Position numbers and translations under genes: made by a program. This document shows, one piece after another, positions 46,730 to 55,883 of a DNA stretch of 64,000 nucleotides. The number at the start of each line of letters is the position of its first letter. Positions within the stretch are counted from its first letter, which is position 1. The notes below the pieces were generated by a model, which was given only the letters and a program-made list of their open reading frames with translations, had not been told where the DNA came from and searched no databases. Source of the stretch: Actinomycetospora succinea (GTDB lineage: Bacteria; Actinomycetota; Actinomycetes; Mycobacteriales; Pseudonocardiaceae); assembly GCF_004363095.1 (NCBI RefSeq), contig NZ_SNYO01000004.1, positions 310,001-374,000 on the forward strand, given 5' to 3'.

Positions 46730-47287
46730 TTGAAGGCCTGGAAGAGGCAGGGGCGCGGCGACCGCGTCCGCTACGTCGCGGTGCTCGAGCGCCCCGAGGC
46801 GTCGGTGCTGCGCGGCCTGATGGGCCAGGTCGAGCAGATGCTCACCGGCCGCAACGAGGCGGCGCCCGAGGACGAGCTCGCGGCCATCACCGGCATCCGC
46901 ACGGGCCCGTCGACGCCGCCCGACGACCCGGTGCTGGCGCGCCTGCTGCCCGACTTCGCCTCGTCGGGCGAGGAGGACGCCGGCGAGCTGTCCGCGGCCC
47001 TGCGCTCGGTCAACGAGCCCGAGCTCATCGAGGCCAAGCTGGACGCGATCGCCACCGTCCTCGCGACCTGCCCCGCCGGTGGCGGCCGCGTCGAGCTGGC
47101 ACCGTCGCAGGCCGAGGAGTGGCTGGCCGCGGTCAACGACGTGCGCCTCGCGCTCGGCGTGGCCCTCGAGGTGACCGAGGACATGCCCGAGCAGCTCCCC
47201 GCCGACGACCCTCGCGCCGACCACCTGCCCGTCTACCACTGGTTGACGTGGCTGCAGGACTCGCTGGTGTCGACGCTGATGGCGTGA
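46730..47287 (+). CDS. DUF2017 family protein
   Basis: 185 residues from a probable TTG start at 46730, 5 bp after clpS; no better start lies before the conserved VLERPEASVLRGLMGQVEQML. The C-terminal region VELAPSQAEEWLAAVNDVRLALG and VYHWLTWLQDSLVSTLMA is typical of DUF2017 proteins, which follow clpS across the actinobacteria (Rv1332 in M. tuberculosis). The function is unknown; invariant linkage suggests a role with the Clp system. Confidence 0.87.
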   Translation: MKAWKRQGRGDRVRYVAVLERPEASVLRGLMGQVEQMLTGRNEAAPEDELAAITGIRTGPSTPPDDPVLARLLPDFASSGEEDAGELSAALRSVNEPELIEAKLDAIATVLATCPAGGGRVELAPSQAEEWLAAVNDVRLALGVALEVTEDMPEQLPADDPRADHLPVYHWLTWLQDSLVSTLMA

Positions 47288-47331
47288 CGGCGGCGTGACG
47301 ATGCTGACGGGCTGAGCGACGTCGTTCCCCG

Positions 47332-47337
47332 TATCCT
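47332..47337 (+). promoter_or_regulatory. -10 element (TATCCT) of the mec-cysO-cysM genes
   Basis: TANNNT hexamer 7 nt before the GTG at 47345; no ribosome binding site, so leaderless. Confidence 0.55.
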
Positions 47338-47344
47338 CGATGTC

Positions 47345-47809
47345 GTGCTGGTGATCCGGGCCGACCTCGTCGAGCAGATGGTCGCGCACGCCCGTCGGGA
47401 CCACCCCGACGAGGCCTGCGGCATCCTCGCCGGCCCCGACGACGGCTCCGACCGTCCGGAGCGCTTCGTCCCGATGGAGAACGCCGAGCGCTCGCCGACC
47501 TTCTACCGCTTCGACTCGATGGAGCAGCTGAAGGTCTACAAGGAGATGGACACGAACGACGAGATCCCCGTCGTCGTCTACCACTCCCACACCGCGACCG
47601 AGCCCTATCCGTCGCGCACCGACATCTCGCTCGCCCAGGAGCCGTTCGCGCACTACGTGCTGGTGGGCACCCGCGATCCCGAGCAGCACGAGCTGCGCTC
47701 GTACCGCATCGTCGACGGCGAGGTCACCGAGGAGGAGGTGCAGGTCGTGGAGAACTACATGTTCGCCCACACCGGTACCGACGACGTCCCGGACCACGCC
47801 GGCTCCTGA
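47345..47809 (+). CDS. mec: JAMM/M67 metallopeptidase (Mec-type CysO-cysteine peptidase)
   Basis: 154 residues. JAMM zinc site: His80, His82 and Asp93 in VVVYHSHTATEPYPSRTD, with the general-base Glu23 in DEACGILAG. In M. tuberculosis Mec (Rv1334) frees cysteine from the CysO-cysteine adduct. cysO and cysM follow in the same order here. Since CysO in this genome has extra residues after Gly-Gly, Mec may also have to trim the precursor. Confidence 0.93.
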   Translation: MLVIRADLVEQMVAHARRDHPDEACGILAGPDDGSDRPERFVPMENAERSPTFYRFDSMEQLKVYKEMDTNDEIPVVVYHSHTATEPYPSRTDISLAQEPFAHYVLVGTRDPEQHELRSYRIVDGEVTEEEVQVVENYMFAHTGTDDVPDHAGS

Positions 47810-47909
47810 GGCATGCGCGACCCGTCGTCGACGGGTCACGGAATGCCGTGCCCCCGTGGCACGCTGTTCGTTCAACCACGTCCGCTCGTCATGCACCCGG
47901 AGGGAATCC

Positions 47910-49170
<1,261 letters not shown>

Positions 49171-49187
49171 CCTCGCGGCAAGCCGGT

Positions 49188-49224
49188 TCGACACCCCACG
49201 CTCCTCCGTCGCGTGGTGTGTCGA
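49188..49224 (+). terminator. Terminator after cysM
   Basis: Stem TCGACACCCCACGC/GCGTGGTGTGTCGA with one C:T mismatch and a 9-nt loop (TCCTCCGTC), 17 bp after the cysM stop. Confidence 0.65.
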
Positions 49225-49303
49225 CGTGCGGCGCCGCGTCCAGGGGCTGAGTCCCCGGGAAACCTCGGGGTCGGAACCCACAGGGATCCGGCGCGGGTCG
49301 TCG

Positions 49304-49309
49304 TACTGT
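49304..49309 (+). promoter_or_regulatory. -10 element (TACTGT) of the rhomboid gene
   Basis: TANNNT hexamer 7 nt before the GTG at 49317; leaderless start likely. Confidence 0.5.
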
Positions 49310-49316
49310 CGAGGGC

Positions 49317-49955
49317 GTGACGAGCCCGGCGCGCCCCTCGCCTCGCATCCTGCCCGCGCAGCCGCTGCGGGCGGCGATCCTCATGGTCGGGATCGTGGCG
49401 CTGCTCTGGCTCATCGAGCTCGCCGACCGCACGGTGTTCGTCGCGCTCGACCCGCCGCAGGGCCTCGACGACGACGGGATCGTGCCGCGCAGCCTCGAGG
49501 GGCTCGGCGGCATCCTCTGGGCGCCGATGCTGCACGGCGGCTTCGAGCACCTGGCCAGCAACACCGTGCCGTTGCTGGTGTTCGGGTTCCTCGTGCTCGC
49601 GGGCGGGCTCGGCCAGTTCATCGCGGTCACCGCCGTGATCTGGATCGTCAGCGGCGTCGGCACCTGGCTCATCGGCAGCCCCGGCTCCACCATCGGCGCG
49701 TCCGGCATCATCTTCGGCTGGTTCGCGTTCCTGCTGGTCCGCGGCTTCTTCGCGCGCTCGGCGGCCCAGATCGTCGTGGCCGTCGTCCTCTTCCTGATCT
49801 ACGGCGGCCTCCTCCTCGGCGTGTTCCCGAGCAATCCCGGCATCTCCTGGCAGGCGCACCTCTGCGGCGCGATCGGCGGGGTGCTCGCCGCCCGGATGAC
49901 GGTCGCCGCCGACCGCAGGCGGACCGGGCCGTCGGACACGCCCGCCGTGCCCTGA
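49317..49955 (+). CDS. Rhomboid family intramembrane serine protease
   Basis: 212 residues, six membrane helices. Catalytic Ser129 in STIGASGIIFGW (GxSG) and His181 in ISWQAHLCGAIGGVLA form the dyad; LHGGFEHLASNTVPLLVFG contains the conserved His/Asn oxyanion residues. It cleaves membrane proteins within the bilayer. Syntenic with Rv1337. In mycobacteria murI (glutamate racemase) follows, but here the next gene is the metallohydrolase, so murI lies elsewhere or is lost. Confidence 0.93.
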   Translation: MTSPARPSPRILPAQPLRAAILMVGIVALLWLIELADRTVFVALDPPQGLDDDGIVPRSLEGLGGILWAPMLHGGFEHLASNTVPLLVFGFLVLAGGLGQFIAVTAVIWIVSGVGTWLIGSPGSTIGASGIIFGWFAFLLVRGFFARSAAQIVVAVVLFLIYGGLLLGVFPSNPGISWQAHLCGAIGGVLAARMTVAADRRRTGPSDTPAVP

Positions 49956-50028
49956 CCCGCGGGGACCGTGCTCGATCCGTGACCTGCGGGGTCGCGCCGG
50001 GCCTGTGCGTTCGGGTAGGTCCGGCCCG

Positions 50029-50034
50029 TAGGGT
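50029..50034 (+). promoter_or_regulatory. -10 element (TAGGGT) of the metallohydrolase gene
   Basis: TANNNT hexamer 6 nt before the GTG at 50041; leaderless start likely. Confidence 0.5.
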
Positions 50035-50040
50035 GCGCGC

Positions 50041-50799
50041 GTGGAACTGATCGTCCTGGGATGCTCCGGCAGCGGTGCCGGCCCGCACTCCCCGGCCTCG
50101 GGCTATCTCGTGCGCGCGGGCGACACGTCCCTGGTGCTCGACCTCGGCAACGGCGCGTTCGGTGCCCTCCAGCGCCACATGGACCCGTTCGACCTGGACG
50201 CCCTGGTCCTCTCGCACCTCCACCCGGACCACTGCGCCGACGTCTCCGGGCTGATCGTCCACCAGCGCTACCACCCCGACGGCCCCGGCAAGGTCGTCCC
50301 GCTGCACGGGCCCACGGAGACCGAGGTCCGCCTGGCCGTGGCCTACGCCCCGTCGTCCGACGAGCGCGTGGCCACCGACCTCAGCGACGTCTTCACCTAC
50401 CGCCCCTTCGCCCAGGGCCCGGGCGCGATCGGCCCCGTCGCCCTCACCAGCGCGCCGGTCGACCACCCCTGCGAGGCCTACGGCATCCGCCTGGAGCACG
50501 AGGGCCGCTCGCTCGTCTACTCCGGCGACACCGGCCCCTGCCGCGAGCTGGTCGAGCTCGCGCGCGGCGCGGACGTCCTGCTCTGCGAGTCGACGTGGAG
50601 CGACGGCCCCGAGCGCCCGCCCGGCGTGCACCTGTCCGGGCGCCAGGCCGGCCGCACGGCCCGCGAGGCCGGGGTGGAGCGCCTGCTGCTGACGCACGTG
50701 CCGGCGTGGGCCGACGGCCCGGCCCTGCTCGCCGAGGCCCGCGAGGAGTTCTCCGGCCCCACCGAGCTGGTCGTCCCCGACGGGCACTACACGATCTAG
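50041..50799 (+). CDS. MBL-fold metallohydrolase (Rv1339-like, probable cyclic nucleotide phosphodiesterase)
   Basis: 252 residues. Metal motif SHLHPDHCAD (His59, His61, Asp63, His64), further ligands in APVDHPC, LVYSGDTGPC and the final LTHVPAW. It lies in the place of M. tuberculosis Rv1339, which has been reported as an atypical class II cAMP phosphodiesterase; the position before rph and the overall motif layout agree, but ribonuclease Z-like activity cannot be excluded by eye. It is followed at once by repeat A copy 2. Confidence 0.87.
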   Translation: MELIVLGCSGSGAGPHSPASGYLVRAGDTSLVLDLGNGAFGALQRHMDPFDLDALVLSHLHPDHCADVSGLIVHQRYHPDGPGKVVPLHGPTETEVRLAVAYAPSSDERVATDLSDVFTYRPFAQGPGAIGPVALTSAPVDHPCEAYGIRLEHEGRSLVYSGDTGPCRELVELARGADVLLCESTWSDGPERPPGVHLSGRQAGRTAREAGVERLLLTHVPAWADGPALLAEAREEFSGPTELVVPDGHYTI

Positions 50800-50802
50800 G
50801 GG

Positions 50803-50871
50803 AGTGCGAGCGATGCGGCATCGCTGGTACTCATCACCAGGATCGCCACACGCTCGCTGCGCGACACGCCG
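50803..50871 (+). repeat. Dispersed repeat A, copy 2
   Basis: 69 bp in the 75-bp gap between the metallohydrolase stop and the convergent exporter stop. It shares AGYGCGAGCG-type start, the palindrome AGCGATGC-G-GCATCGCT, CACCAGGATCGCCACA and GCGACACGCCG with copy 1 (27991). The loop TACTCAT differs from CGTGTGA in copy 1. Its position suggests it serves as a bidirectional terminator. Confidence 0.8.
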
Positions 50872-50874
50872 ACG

Positions 50875-52293
50875 CTAGACGCGCGCCGGTTCCTGGTCGG
50901 CGGCGCGGCTCGGCGCCGGCACGAACAGCGCCACGACGACCGCCGCCGCGACGACGACCGCCGACACGGCGAACGCGCGCGTCGTCCCCGCCGTCTGCGC
51001 CACCGGCGCCGCCGTCCCCGCGGCCACCAGCGACGCGGTGTGCGCCGCCGCGAGCGTCGAGAGCACCGAGAGCCCGACCGCGCCGCCGATCTGCCGCGAC
51101 GTCGTCACGAGCCCGCTGACCAGGCCCGCGAGCCCGCCGTCGACGCCGGTCGTCGCGGCCGTCGTCACCGCCGGGAAGACGAGGCCGATCCCGAGGGTCA
51201 CCGCGATGCCGGGTCCGAGGATGCCGGCGGCCCAGCTCTCGGTCGGGGTGAGGAAGGCGAACCAGGCGAAGCCCGCCGCGGTCAGGGTGCCGCCCCCGAC
51301 GAGCACCGCCCGCGGACCGACGCGCGGCAGCAGCCGCGACGAGATCTGCGAGCCGATGACCACCGAGAACGACTGCGGCAGGAACGCCAGGCCCGCGGTC
51401 AGCGCGTCGAGGCCCAGCACGTCCTGCATGTGCAGCGAGACGAAGAACCACATCGAGAACATGGCCGACGTGATGAGCAGGATGACGACGTTGGCGGTCG
51501 ACACCGAGCGCAGGCGGAACACCGACAGCGGCACGAGCGGGTGGCTGCTGCGCCGCTGGGACACCACGAACGCGATGAGCAGGACGACGGCCAGCGCCAT
51601 CGCGCCGAGGACCTGCGGCGACACCCACGGCTCCGACTCGAGCGACACCACCCCGTACACGAGCGCGACCAGCCCCGACGTCACCAGCACGGCCCCCGTG
51701 ACGTCGAGTCCCGGGCGGCTCTCGTCGCGGGTCTCGCGGACCACGGCGAGGGTCAGCACCGCGGTCAGGACCACCACCGGCACGTTGACGAAGAAGATCC
51801 AGCGCCAGCTCAGCAGCCCGACGAGCAGGCCGCCGGCGAGCCCGCCCGCGGCGCCGCCGACCCCGCCCATCGCCGCCCACCACCCGAACGCCCGCGAGCG
51901 GGACGCGCCCTCGGGGTAGGTCGTCTGCAGGATCGCGAGCGAGGCGGGGGAGAGGACCGCCCCGCCCAGCCCCTGCACGGCGCGGGCCGCGAGCAGCAGC
52001 GCGGGGTGGTTCGCCATCCCGCCGATGAGGCTCGCCAGACCGAAGAGCCCGAGCCCGACGAGGAACACGCGCCGGCGTCCGAAGAGATCCGCGGCACGGC
52101 CCCCGAGCAGCAGGAACCCGGCGAACGCCAGCGTGTAGGCGTTGATCACCCAGGCGAGGCCCTCGGCGTCGAACCCGAGGGCGTCGCGCATCGACGGCAG
52201 CGCGACGTTCACGATCGAGACGTCGAGCACGACCATGAACTGCGCCAGGCAGCTCGCGAACAGCACGAGCCCGGTCCGGCCCTCGGTACGCAC
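50875..52293 (-). CDS. MFS transporter, DHA2 (EmrB/QacA) drug exporter
   Basis: 472 residues, 14 membrane segments. Helix 1 region CLAQFMVVLDVSIVNVALPSM contains the DHA2 motif D1 (LDxTIVNVALP), followed by motif A GGRAADLFGRRRVFL and motif C GGLAGGLLVGLLSWRWIFFVNVPV. Such pumps export lipophilic drugs, dyes or host metabolites. It interrupts the otherwise mycobacterium-like order between the metallohydrolase and rph and points the other way, so it is probably a later insertion; its leaderless promoter faces rph. Confidence 0.92.
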   Translation of the reverse strand: MRTEGRTGLVLFASCLAQFMVVLDVSIVNVALPSMRDALGFDAEGLAWVINAYTLAFAGFLLLGGRAADLFGRRRVFLVGLGLFGLASLIGGMANHPALLLAARAVQGLGGAVLSPASLAILQTTYPEGASRSRAFGWWAAMGGVGGAAGGLAGGLLVGLLSWRWIFFVNVPVVVLTAVLTLAVVRETRDESRPGLDVTGAVLVTSGLVALVYGVVSLESEPWVSPQVLGAMALAVVLLIAFVVSQRRSSHPLVPLSVFRLRSVSTANVVILLITSAMFSMWFFVSLHMQDVLGLDALTAGLAFLPQSFSVVIGSQISSRLLPRVGPRAVLVGGGTLTAAGFAWFAFLTPTESWAAGILGPGIAVTLGIGLVFPAVTTAATTGVDGGLAGLVSGLVTTSRQIGGAVGLSVLSTLAAAHTASLVAAGTAAPVAQTAGTTRAFAVSAVVVAAAVVVALFVPAPSRAADQEPARV

Positions 52294-52301
52294 GACCGTC
52301 C

Positions 52302-52307
52302 AAGCTA
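52302..52307 (-). promoter_or_regulatory. -10 element (TAGCTT) of the DHA2 exporter
   Basis: TANNNT hexamer 8 nt upstream of the GTG at 52293. Confidence 0.5.
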
Positions 52308-52339
52308 GCCCGACCGACCCCGGGGTGCCGGGTGGCTCC

Positions 52340-52345
52340 TAGGGT
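52340..52345 (+). promoter_or_regulatory. -10 element (TAGGGT) of rph
   Basis: TAGGGT, then GGTCGCCC and the GTG of rph at 52354; same string as before pncB. Confidence 0.55.
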
Positions 52346-52353
52346 GGTCGCCC

Positions 52354-53097
52354 GTGGCACGCAGCGACGGCAGGGCGGACGACGAGCTCCGCGAGATCAC
52401 GATCCAGCGCGGCTTCCAGCAGCACCCGGCCGGGTCGGTGCTCGTCTCGTTCGGGCAGACCACGGTCCTCTGCGCGGCCAGCGTCACCGAGGGCGTCCCG
52501 CGCTGGCGCCAGGGCAGCGGGCTCGGCTGGCTCACCGCGGAGTACGCGATGCTGCCGTCGGCGACGCACACCCGCAGCGACCGCGAGTCGGTGAAGGGCC
52601 GCGTCGGCGGGCGCACCCACGAGATCAGCCGCCTCGTCGGTCGCGCGCTGCGGGCCGCGATCGACCTGCGCGCGCTCGGCGAGAACACCATCCAGCTCGA
52701 CTGCGACGTGCTTCAGGCCGACGGCGGCACCCGCACGGCGGCGATCACCGGCGCCTACGTGGCGCTCGCCGACGCCGTGACCTGGCTGCGCCACCACAAG
52801 CGCCTCGCCGACCCCCAGCCGCTGTCGTGCTCGATCGCCGCGGTCTCCGTCGGCGTCGTCGACGGCCGCGTGCGCCTCGACCTCCCGTACGAGGAGGACT
52901 CGCGCGCCGAGGTCGACATGAACGTCGTGGCCACCGACACCGGCACGCTCGTCGAGGTCCAGGGCACCGGCGAGGGCGCCACCTACACCCGCGCCACCCT
53001 CGACGCGATGCTCGACTCGGCGCTCGCCGGCTGCGCCCGGCTCACCGAGCTGCAGACCGCCGCGCTCGCCGAGCCGTACCCGGGGGAGCTGCCGTGA
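52354..53097 (+). CDS. rph: Ribonuclease PH
   Basis: 247 residues. Phosphorolytic 3'-5' exoribonuclease that trims tRNA 3' ends. Motifs [51 protein letters not shown] (phosphate site RLxGRxLR) and [20 protein letters not shown] are complete. rdgB starts inside its last codons (GTGA), the universal actinobacterial pair. Confidence 0.97.
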   Translation: MARSDGRADDELREITIQRGFQQHPAGSVLVSFGQTTVLCAASVTEGVPRWRQGSGLGWLTAEYAMLPSATHTRSDRESVKGRVGGRTHEISRLVGRALRAAIDLRALGENTIQLDCDVLQADGGTRTAAITGAYVALADAVTWLRHHKRLADPQPLSCSIAAVSVGVVDGRVRLDLPYEEDSRAEVDMNVVATDTGTLVEVQGTGEGATYTRATLDAMLDSALAGCARLTELQTAALAEPYPGELP

Positions 53098-53690
53098 AGG
53101 TGCTGCTGGCCACCCGCAACGACGCCAAGCTCGCGGAGCTGCGCCGGCTGACGTCGGGCCTCGAGGTGGTCGGCCTCGACGACGTCCCCGCGTTCGACGA
53201 GGCGCCCGAGACCGGCGCGACGTTCGAGGAGAACGCGCTGGCCAAGGCCCGCGACGCCGCGCGGGCGACGGGGCTGGTCGCCGTCGCCGACGACTCCGGG
53301 CTGGCCGTCGACGCGCTGAACGGGATGCCGGGCGTGCTGTCGGCGCGCTGGTCGGGCCGCGGGGGCGCGCGGGTCGAACGGGACGCCGCGAACCTCGCGC
53401 TCGTCCTCGACCAGATGGCCGACGTCCCGGAGGACCGGCGCGGCGCCGCCTTCGTGTGCGCCGCGGCCGCCGCGCACCCCGACGGCCGCGAGATCGTCGT
53501 CGTCGAGCGCTGGCCCGGGAGCCTCATCCGCCTCCCGCGTGGCACGAACGGCTTCGGGTACGACCCGGCGTTCGTCCCCGAGGGCGAGTCCCGCACCTCG
53601 GCGGAGATGGCCCCCGACGAGAAGGACGCGGTCTCGCACCGCTCGCGCGCACTGCGGGGCCTGATCCCACGGTTGTCCGAGGTCTCGTGA
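53094..53690 (+). CDS. rdgB: Non-canonical purine NTP pyrophosphatase (RdgB/HAM1)
   Basis: 198 residues. Hydrolyses ITP, dITP and XTP to keep them out of nucleic acids. [13 protein letters not shown] (substrate loop), [34 protein letters not shown] (metal-binding Glu and Asp) and [23 protein letters not shown], then SHRSRAL are canonical. Coupled to rph before it and the RsmC-like gene after it by GTGA overlaps. Confidence 0.96.
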   Translation: MKVLLATRNDAKLAELRRLTSGLEVVGLDDVPAFDEAPETGATFEENALAKARDAARATGLVAVADDSGLAVDALNGMPGVLSARWSGRGGARVERDAANLALVLDQMADVPEDRRGAAFVCAAAAAHPDGREIVVVERWPGSLIRLPRGTNGFGYDPAFVPEGESRTSAEMAPDEKDAVSHRSRALRGLIPRLSEVS

Positions 53691-54271
53691 CCGACCAGTA
53701 CTTCTCCGAGCAGCCGACCTCGCCGTCCGACCCGGTCCCGTTCCGGCTCGAGATCGGCGGGGTCGCGCTCGACCTCACCACCGACTCCGGCGTGTTCTCC
53801 CGCGGGCGGCTCGACAAGGGCACCCGGGTGCTGCTCGAGAACGCCCCCGACCCCGTCGAGTCCGGCGACGTGCTCGACCTCGGGTCCGGCTACGGCCCGA
53901 TCGCGCTCTGGATCGCCGCGCAGCGTCCCGCCGTGACGGTCTGGGCGGTGGACGTCAACGACCGCGCGCTGGACCTCGTGCGGGCCAACGCGGCCGCCGC
54001 GCGCCTGACGAACGTGCGCGCCTGCCGGCCCGACGAGGTGCCCGACGACGTCCGCTTCGCCGAGCTCTGGTCGAACCCGCCGATCCGATCGGGCAAGGCC
54101 GCGCTGCACGAGCTGCTGCTGCGCTGGCTGCCGCGCGTCGACGGGTCGTCGTACCTGGTCGTGAGCAAGAACCTCGGGTCGGACTCGCTCGCGCGCTGGC
54201 TCGGCGAGCAGGGCCACATGGCACGACGACTGTCGTCGCACGCGGGATTCCGGGTACTCGGCATCACGTGA
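53687..54271 (+). CDS. RsmC-like class I methyltransferase
   Basis: 194 residues. SAM site VLDLGSGYGPIALWIA (about 65-80), VWAVDVNDRALDL, and the base-flipping catalytic motif SNPPIRSGK (NPP[FY/I]), which marks rRNA guanine-N2 or related N-methyltransferases. Bacterial RsmC methylates G1207 of 16S rRNA; this single-domain form lacks the N-terminal RsmC half. Start GTG 53687 overlaps the rdgB stop, and its own stop is overlapped by the next start. Confidence 0.9.
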   Translation: MTDQYFSEQPTSPSDPVPFRLEIGGVALDLTTDSGVFSRGRLDKGTRVLLENAPDPVESGDVLDLGSGYGPIALWIAAQRPAVTVWAVDVNDRALDLVRANAAAARLTNVRACRPDEVPDDVRFAELWSNPPIRSGKAALHELLLRWLPRVDGSSYLVVSKNLGSDSLARWLGEQGHMARRLSSHAGFRVLGIT

Positions 54272-55098
54272 TCTCGTACGCCCACGAGGGCGCCGGCGTC
54301 CCGGTGGTCTGCCTGCACGGCTGGCCCGGCGCCGCGTCCGACTACCGCGCCCTGCTGCCGCTGCTCGAGCGCGACGCCCAGGTCGTCGTCCCCGACCTGC
54401 TCGGCTTCGGCGCCTCGTTCGGCCCGGCCGACGTCGAGCGCCCGGCCACCGACTTCGGTCGCGACGCCCAGGGTGCCGCGGTGCTCGAGCTGATGGACCA
54501 CCTGGGCTTCGAGTCCGCCGTGCTCGTGGGCTACGACGTGGGGTCGACGACGGCCGCCCACCTCGCCCGGACCGCGCCCGAGCGGGTCCGGGCGCTCGTG
54601 CTGGGCAACGCGATCCACCCGGGGTCGGCGGCGGCGTCGCTGGACGACGACCACCGCGCCGAGTTCTGGTACCAGGACTTCCACCAGCTCGAGCTCGCCT
54701 CGCGGCTGGTGGACGGTTCGGCGGAGGCGGTGCGCACCTACCTGGAGCACTTCTGGTCGCACTGGGGCGCCCGCGGGATCGCGGCGGTCACCGACGAGCT
54801 CGTGGAGGCCTACGCGCGCCCGGGGGCGTTCACGGTGTCGGTGAACTGGTACCGCTCGGGGTCGGCGACCCTGCGCACGGCGCTGGCGATGCGCGACCAG
54901 GACCCGCCGCCCCCGGTCACCGTGCCGACCACCGTGCTCTGGGGCGACCAGGACCCGCTCTTCCCGCCCCGGCTGGCCGACGGGCTGGACCGCGCGTTCA
55001 CCGACCTGCGCGGGGTGCACCACCTCGAGGACGTCGGGCACTTCGTGCCCCTGGAAGCGGCGAACGAGGTCGCGGCGGCGGTCCGGGCGTTCCTGTAG
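54268..55098 (+). CDS. Alpha/beta hydrolase, epoxide hydrolase-like (Asp nucleophile)
   Basis: 276 residues, start GTG 54268 in a GTGA overlap. The oxyanion loop VCLHGWPGAASDY (HGWPG) and the nucleophile elbow VLVGYDVGSTTAAHLA place Asp90 where most hydrolases have Ser, typical of epoxide hydrolases and haloalkane dehalogenases. Acid in WGDQDPLFP; catalytic His in LEDVGHFVPLE. The cap contains FWYQDFHQLELA, with a tyrosine that could polarise an epoxide. The substrate is unknown. Confidence 0.87.
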   Translation: MISYAHEGAGVPVVCLHGWPGAASDYRALLPLLERDAQVVVPDLLGFGASFGPADVERPATDFGRDAQGAAVLELMDHLGFESAVLVGYDVGSTTAAHLARTAPERVRALVLGNAIHPGSAAASLDDDHRAEFWYQDFHQLELASRLVDGSAEAVRTYLEHFWSHWGARGIAAVTDELVEAYARPGAFTVSVNWYRSGSATLRTALAMRDQDPPPPVTVPTTVLWGDQDPLFPPRLADGLDRAFTDLRGVHHLEDVGHFVPLEAANEVAAAVRAFL

Positions 55099-55121
55099 GA
55101 GTTCCGCGGAACGACCCCTGC

Positions 55122-55137
55122 TCGAACACGTGTTCGA
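55122..55137 (+). promoter_or_regulatory. LexA (SOS) box
   Basis: TCGAACACGTGTTCGA is a perfect 16-bp palindrome and fits the actinobacterial LexA consensus TCGAAC-N4-GTTCGA at every position. It ends 13 bp before the ATG of the HNH gene, the right place to block its promoter. A second palindrome, GTTCCGCGGAAC, lies at 55101-55112. Confidence 0.85.
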
Positions 55138-55150
55138 CGAGAATGGGGTC

Positions 55151-55795
55151 ATGCCGCGAGCACGATCCTGGACCGACGAGCAGCTCCGCGAGGCCGTCGC
55201 CGCCAGTACGACCCTGCGCCAGGTGCACCTCGCGTTGGGCATCACCCCCGGCGGCTACCGCGTCCTCCTCGCGCACATCCGCCGACTCGGCCTCGACACG
55301 TCGCATCTCGACCTGTCGCCCCGGACTCGTCGCCGAGGGGAGTGGACGGACGAGGACCTCGTCGGCGTGGTCGCCCGCGTGTCGACGTACTCGGACGTCC
55401 TCCGGGAGCTCGGCTACACGCCCAGCGGTGGCATGCACCGCTACATCAGGGCCCGGATCGCCCATCTCGGCCTCGACACGTCGCACTTCACCGGACGGGC
55501 GTCGATGAAGGGTCGGAAGATGCCCTTCCGTCCGAGGACGACGCTCGAAGAGCTGCTGGTGGAGCGATCCACGGCGAGCTCGGCGACGGTCCGGCGCCGA
55601 CTCGTCCGCGCAGGGCTGAAGGAGGCGCGCTGCGAGCTGTGTGGCCTCAGCGATTGGCGAGGGGAGCAGCTGCCCCTCCAACTCGATCACGTCAACGGCG
55701 ACCACACCGACAACCGCCTCGAGAACCTCCGTATCCTCTGCGGCAACTGTCACTCGCAGACCGAGACGTGGTGCTCCCGCGGCCGGAAGAGGTAG
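55151..55795 (+). CDS. HNH endonuclease with two N-terminal helix-turn-helix-like repeats, SOS-controlled
   Basis: 214 residues from ATG 55151; an in-frame GTG at 55130 lies inside the LexA box and is rejected. Residues about 4-53 and 62-113 are two versions of one unit (WTDEQLREAV...LRRLGLDTSHL and WTDEDLVGVV...IAHLGLDTSHF), probably DNA-binding. The C-terminal HNH domain has a CxxC zinc knuckle (ARCELCGL), LDHVNGDHTDNRLENLRILC and GNCHSQTETWC. Phage- and intein-associated HNH enzymes have this form. Control by LexA suggests a role in DNA damage response or a mobile-element remnant. Confidence 0.88.
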   Translation: MPRARSWTDEQLREAVAASTTLRQVHLALGITPGGYRVLLAHIRRLGLDTSHLDLSPRTRRRGEWTDEDLVGVVARVSTYSDVLRELGYTPSGGMHRYIRARIAHLGLDTSHFTGRASMKGRKMPFRPRTTLEELLVERSTASSATVRRRLVRAGLKEARCELCGLSDWRGEQLPLQLDHVNGDHTDNRLENLRILCGNCHSQTETWCSRGRKR

Positions 55796-55808
55796 ACCAA
55801 ATGGCAGA

Positions 55809-55882
55809 GCCGGCGTAGCCCAACGGCAGGAGGCACGCGGCCTAGGACCGCGACAGTGTGGGTTCGAATCCCTCCGCCGGCA
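55809..55882 (+). tRNA. Atypical class I tRNA, anticodon TAG (Leu) by position, possibly non-standard
   Basis: 74 nt, no encoded CCA (genome ACCT). Acceptor GCCGGCG/CGCCGGC is perfect; D-stem GCC/GGC; anticodon stem CGCGG/CCGCG; T-loop TTCGAAT with one mismatch in the T-stem. The 7-nt loop CCTAGGA gives anticodon TAG, which would read the Leu codon CTA, but normal Leu tRNAs are class II with a long variable arm, absent here. Position 33 is C in place of the near-universal T. It could be a specialised tRNA, a misfolded pseudogene or a mobile-element tRNA. It ends 1 bp from the bcp stop codon. Confidence 0.6.
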
Positions 55883-55883
55883 C

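Noticed and set aside
55130..55150. Upstream GTG start for the HNH gene (adding seven residues).
   Set aside because: The codon lies within the LexA palindrome; the first conserved HTH unit begins just after ATG 55151.
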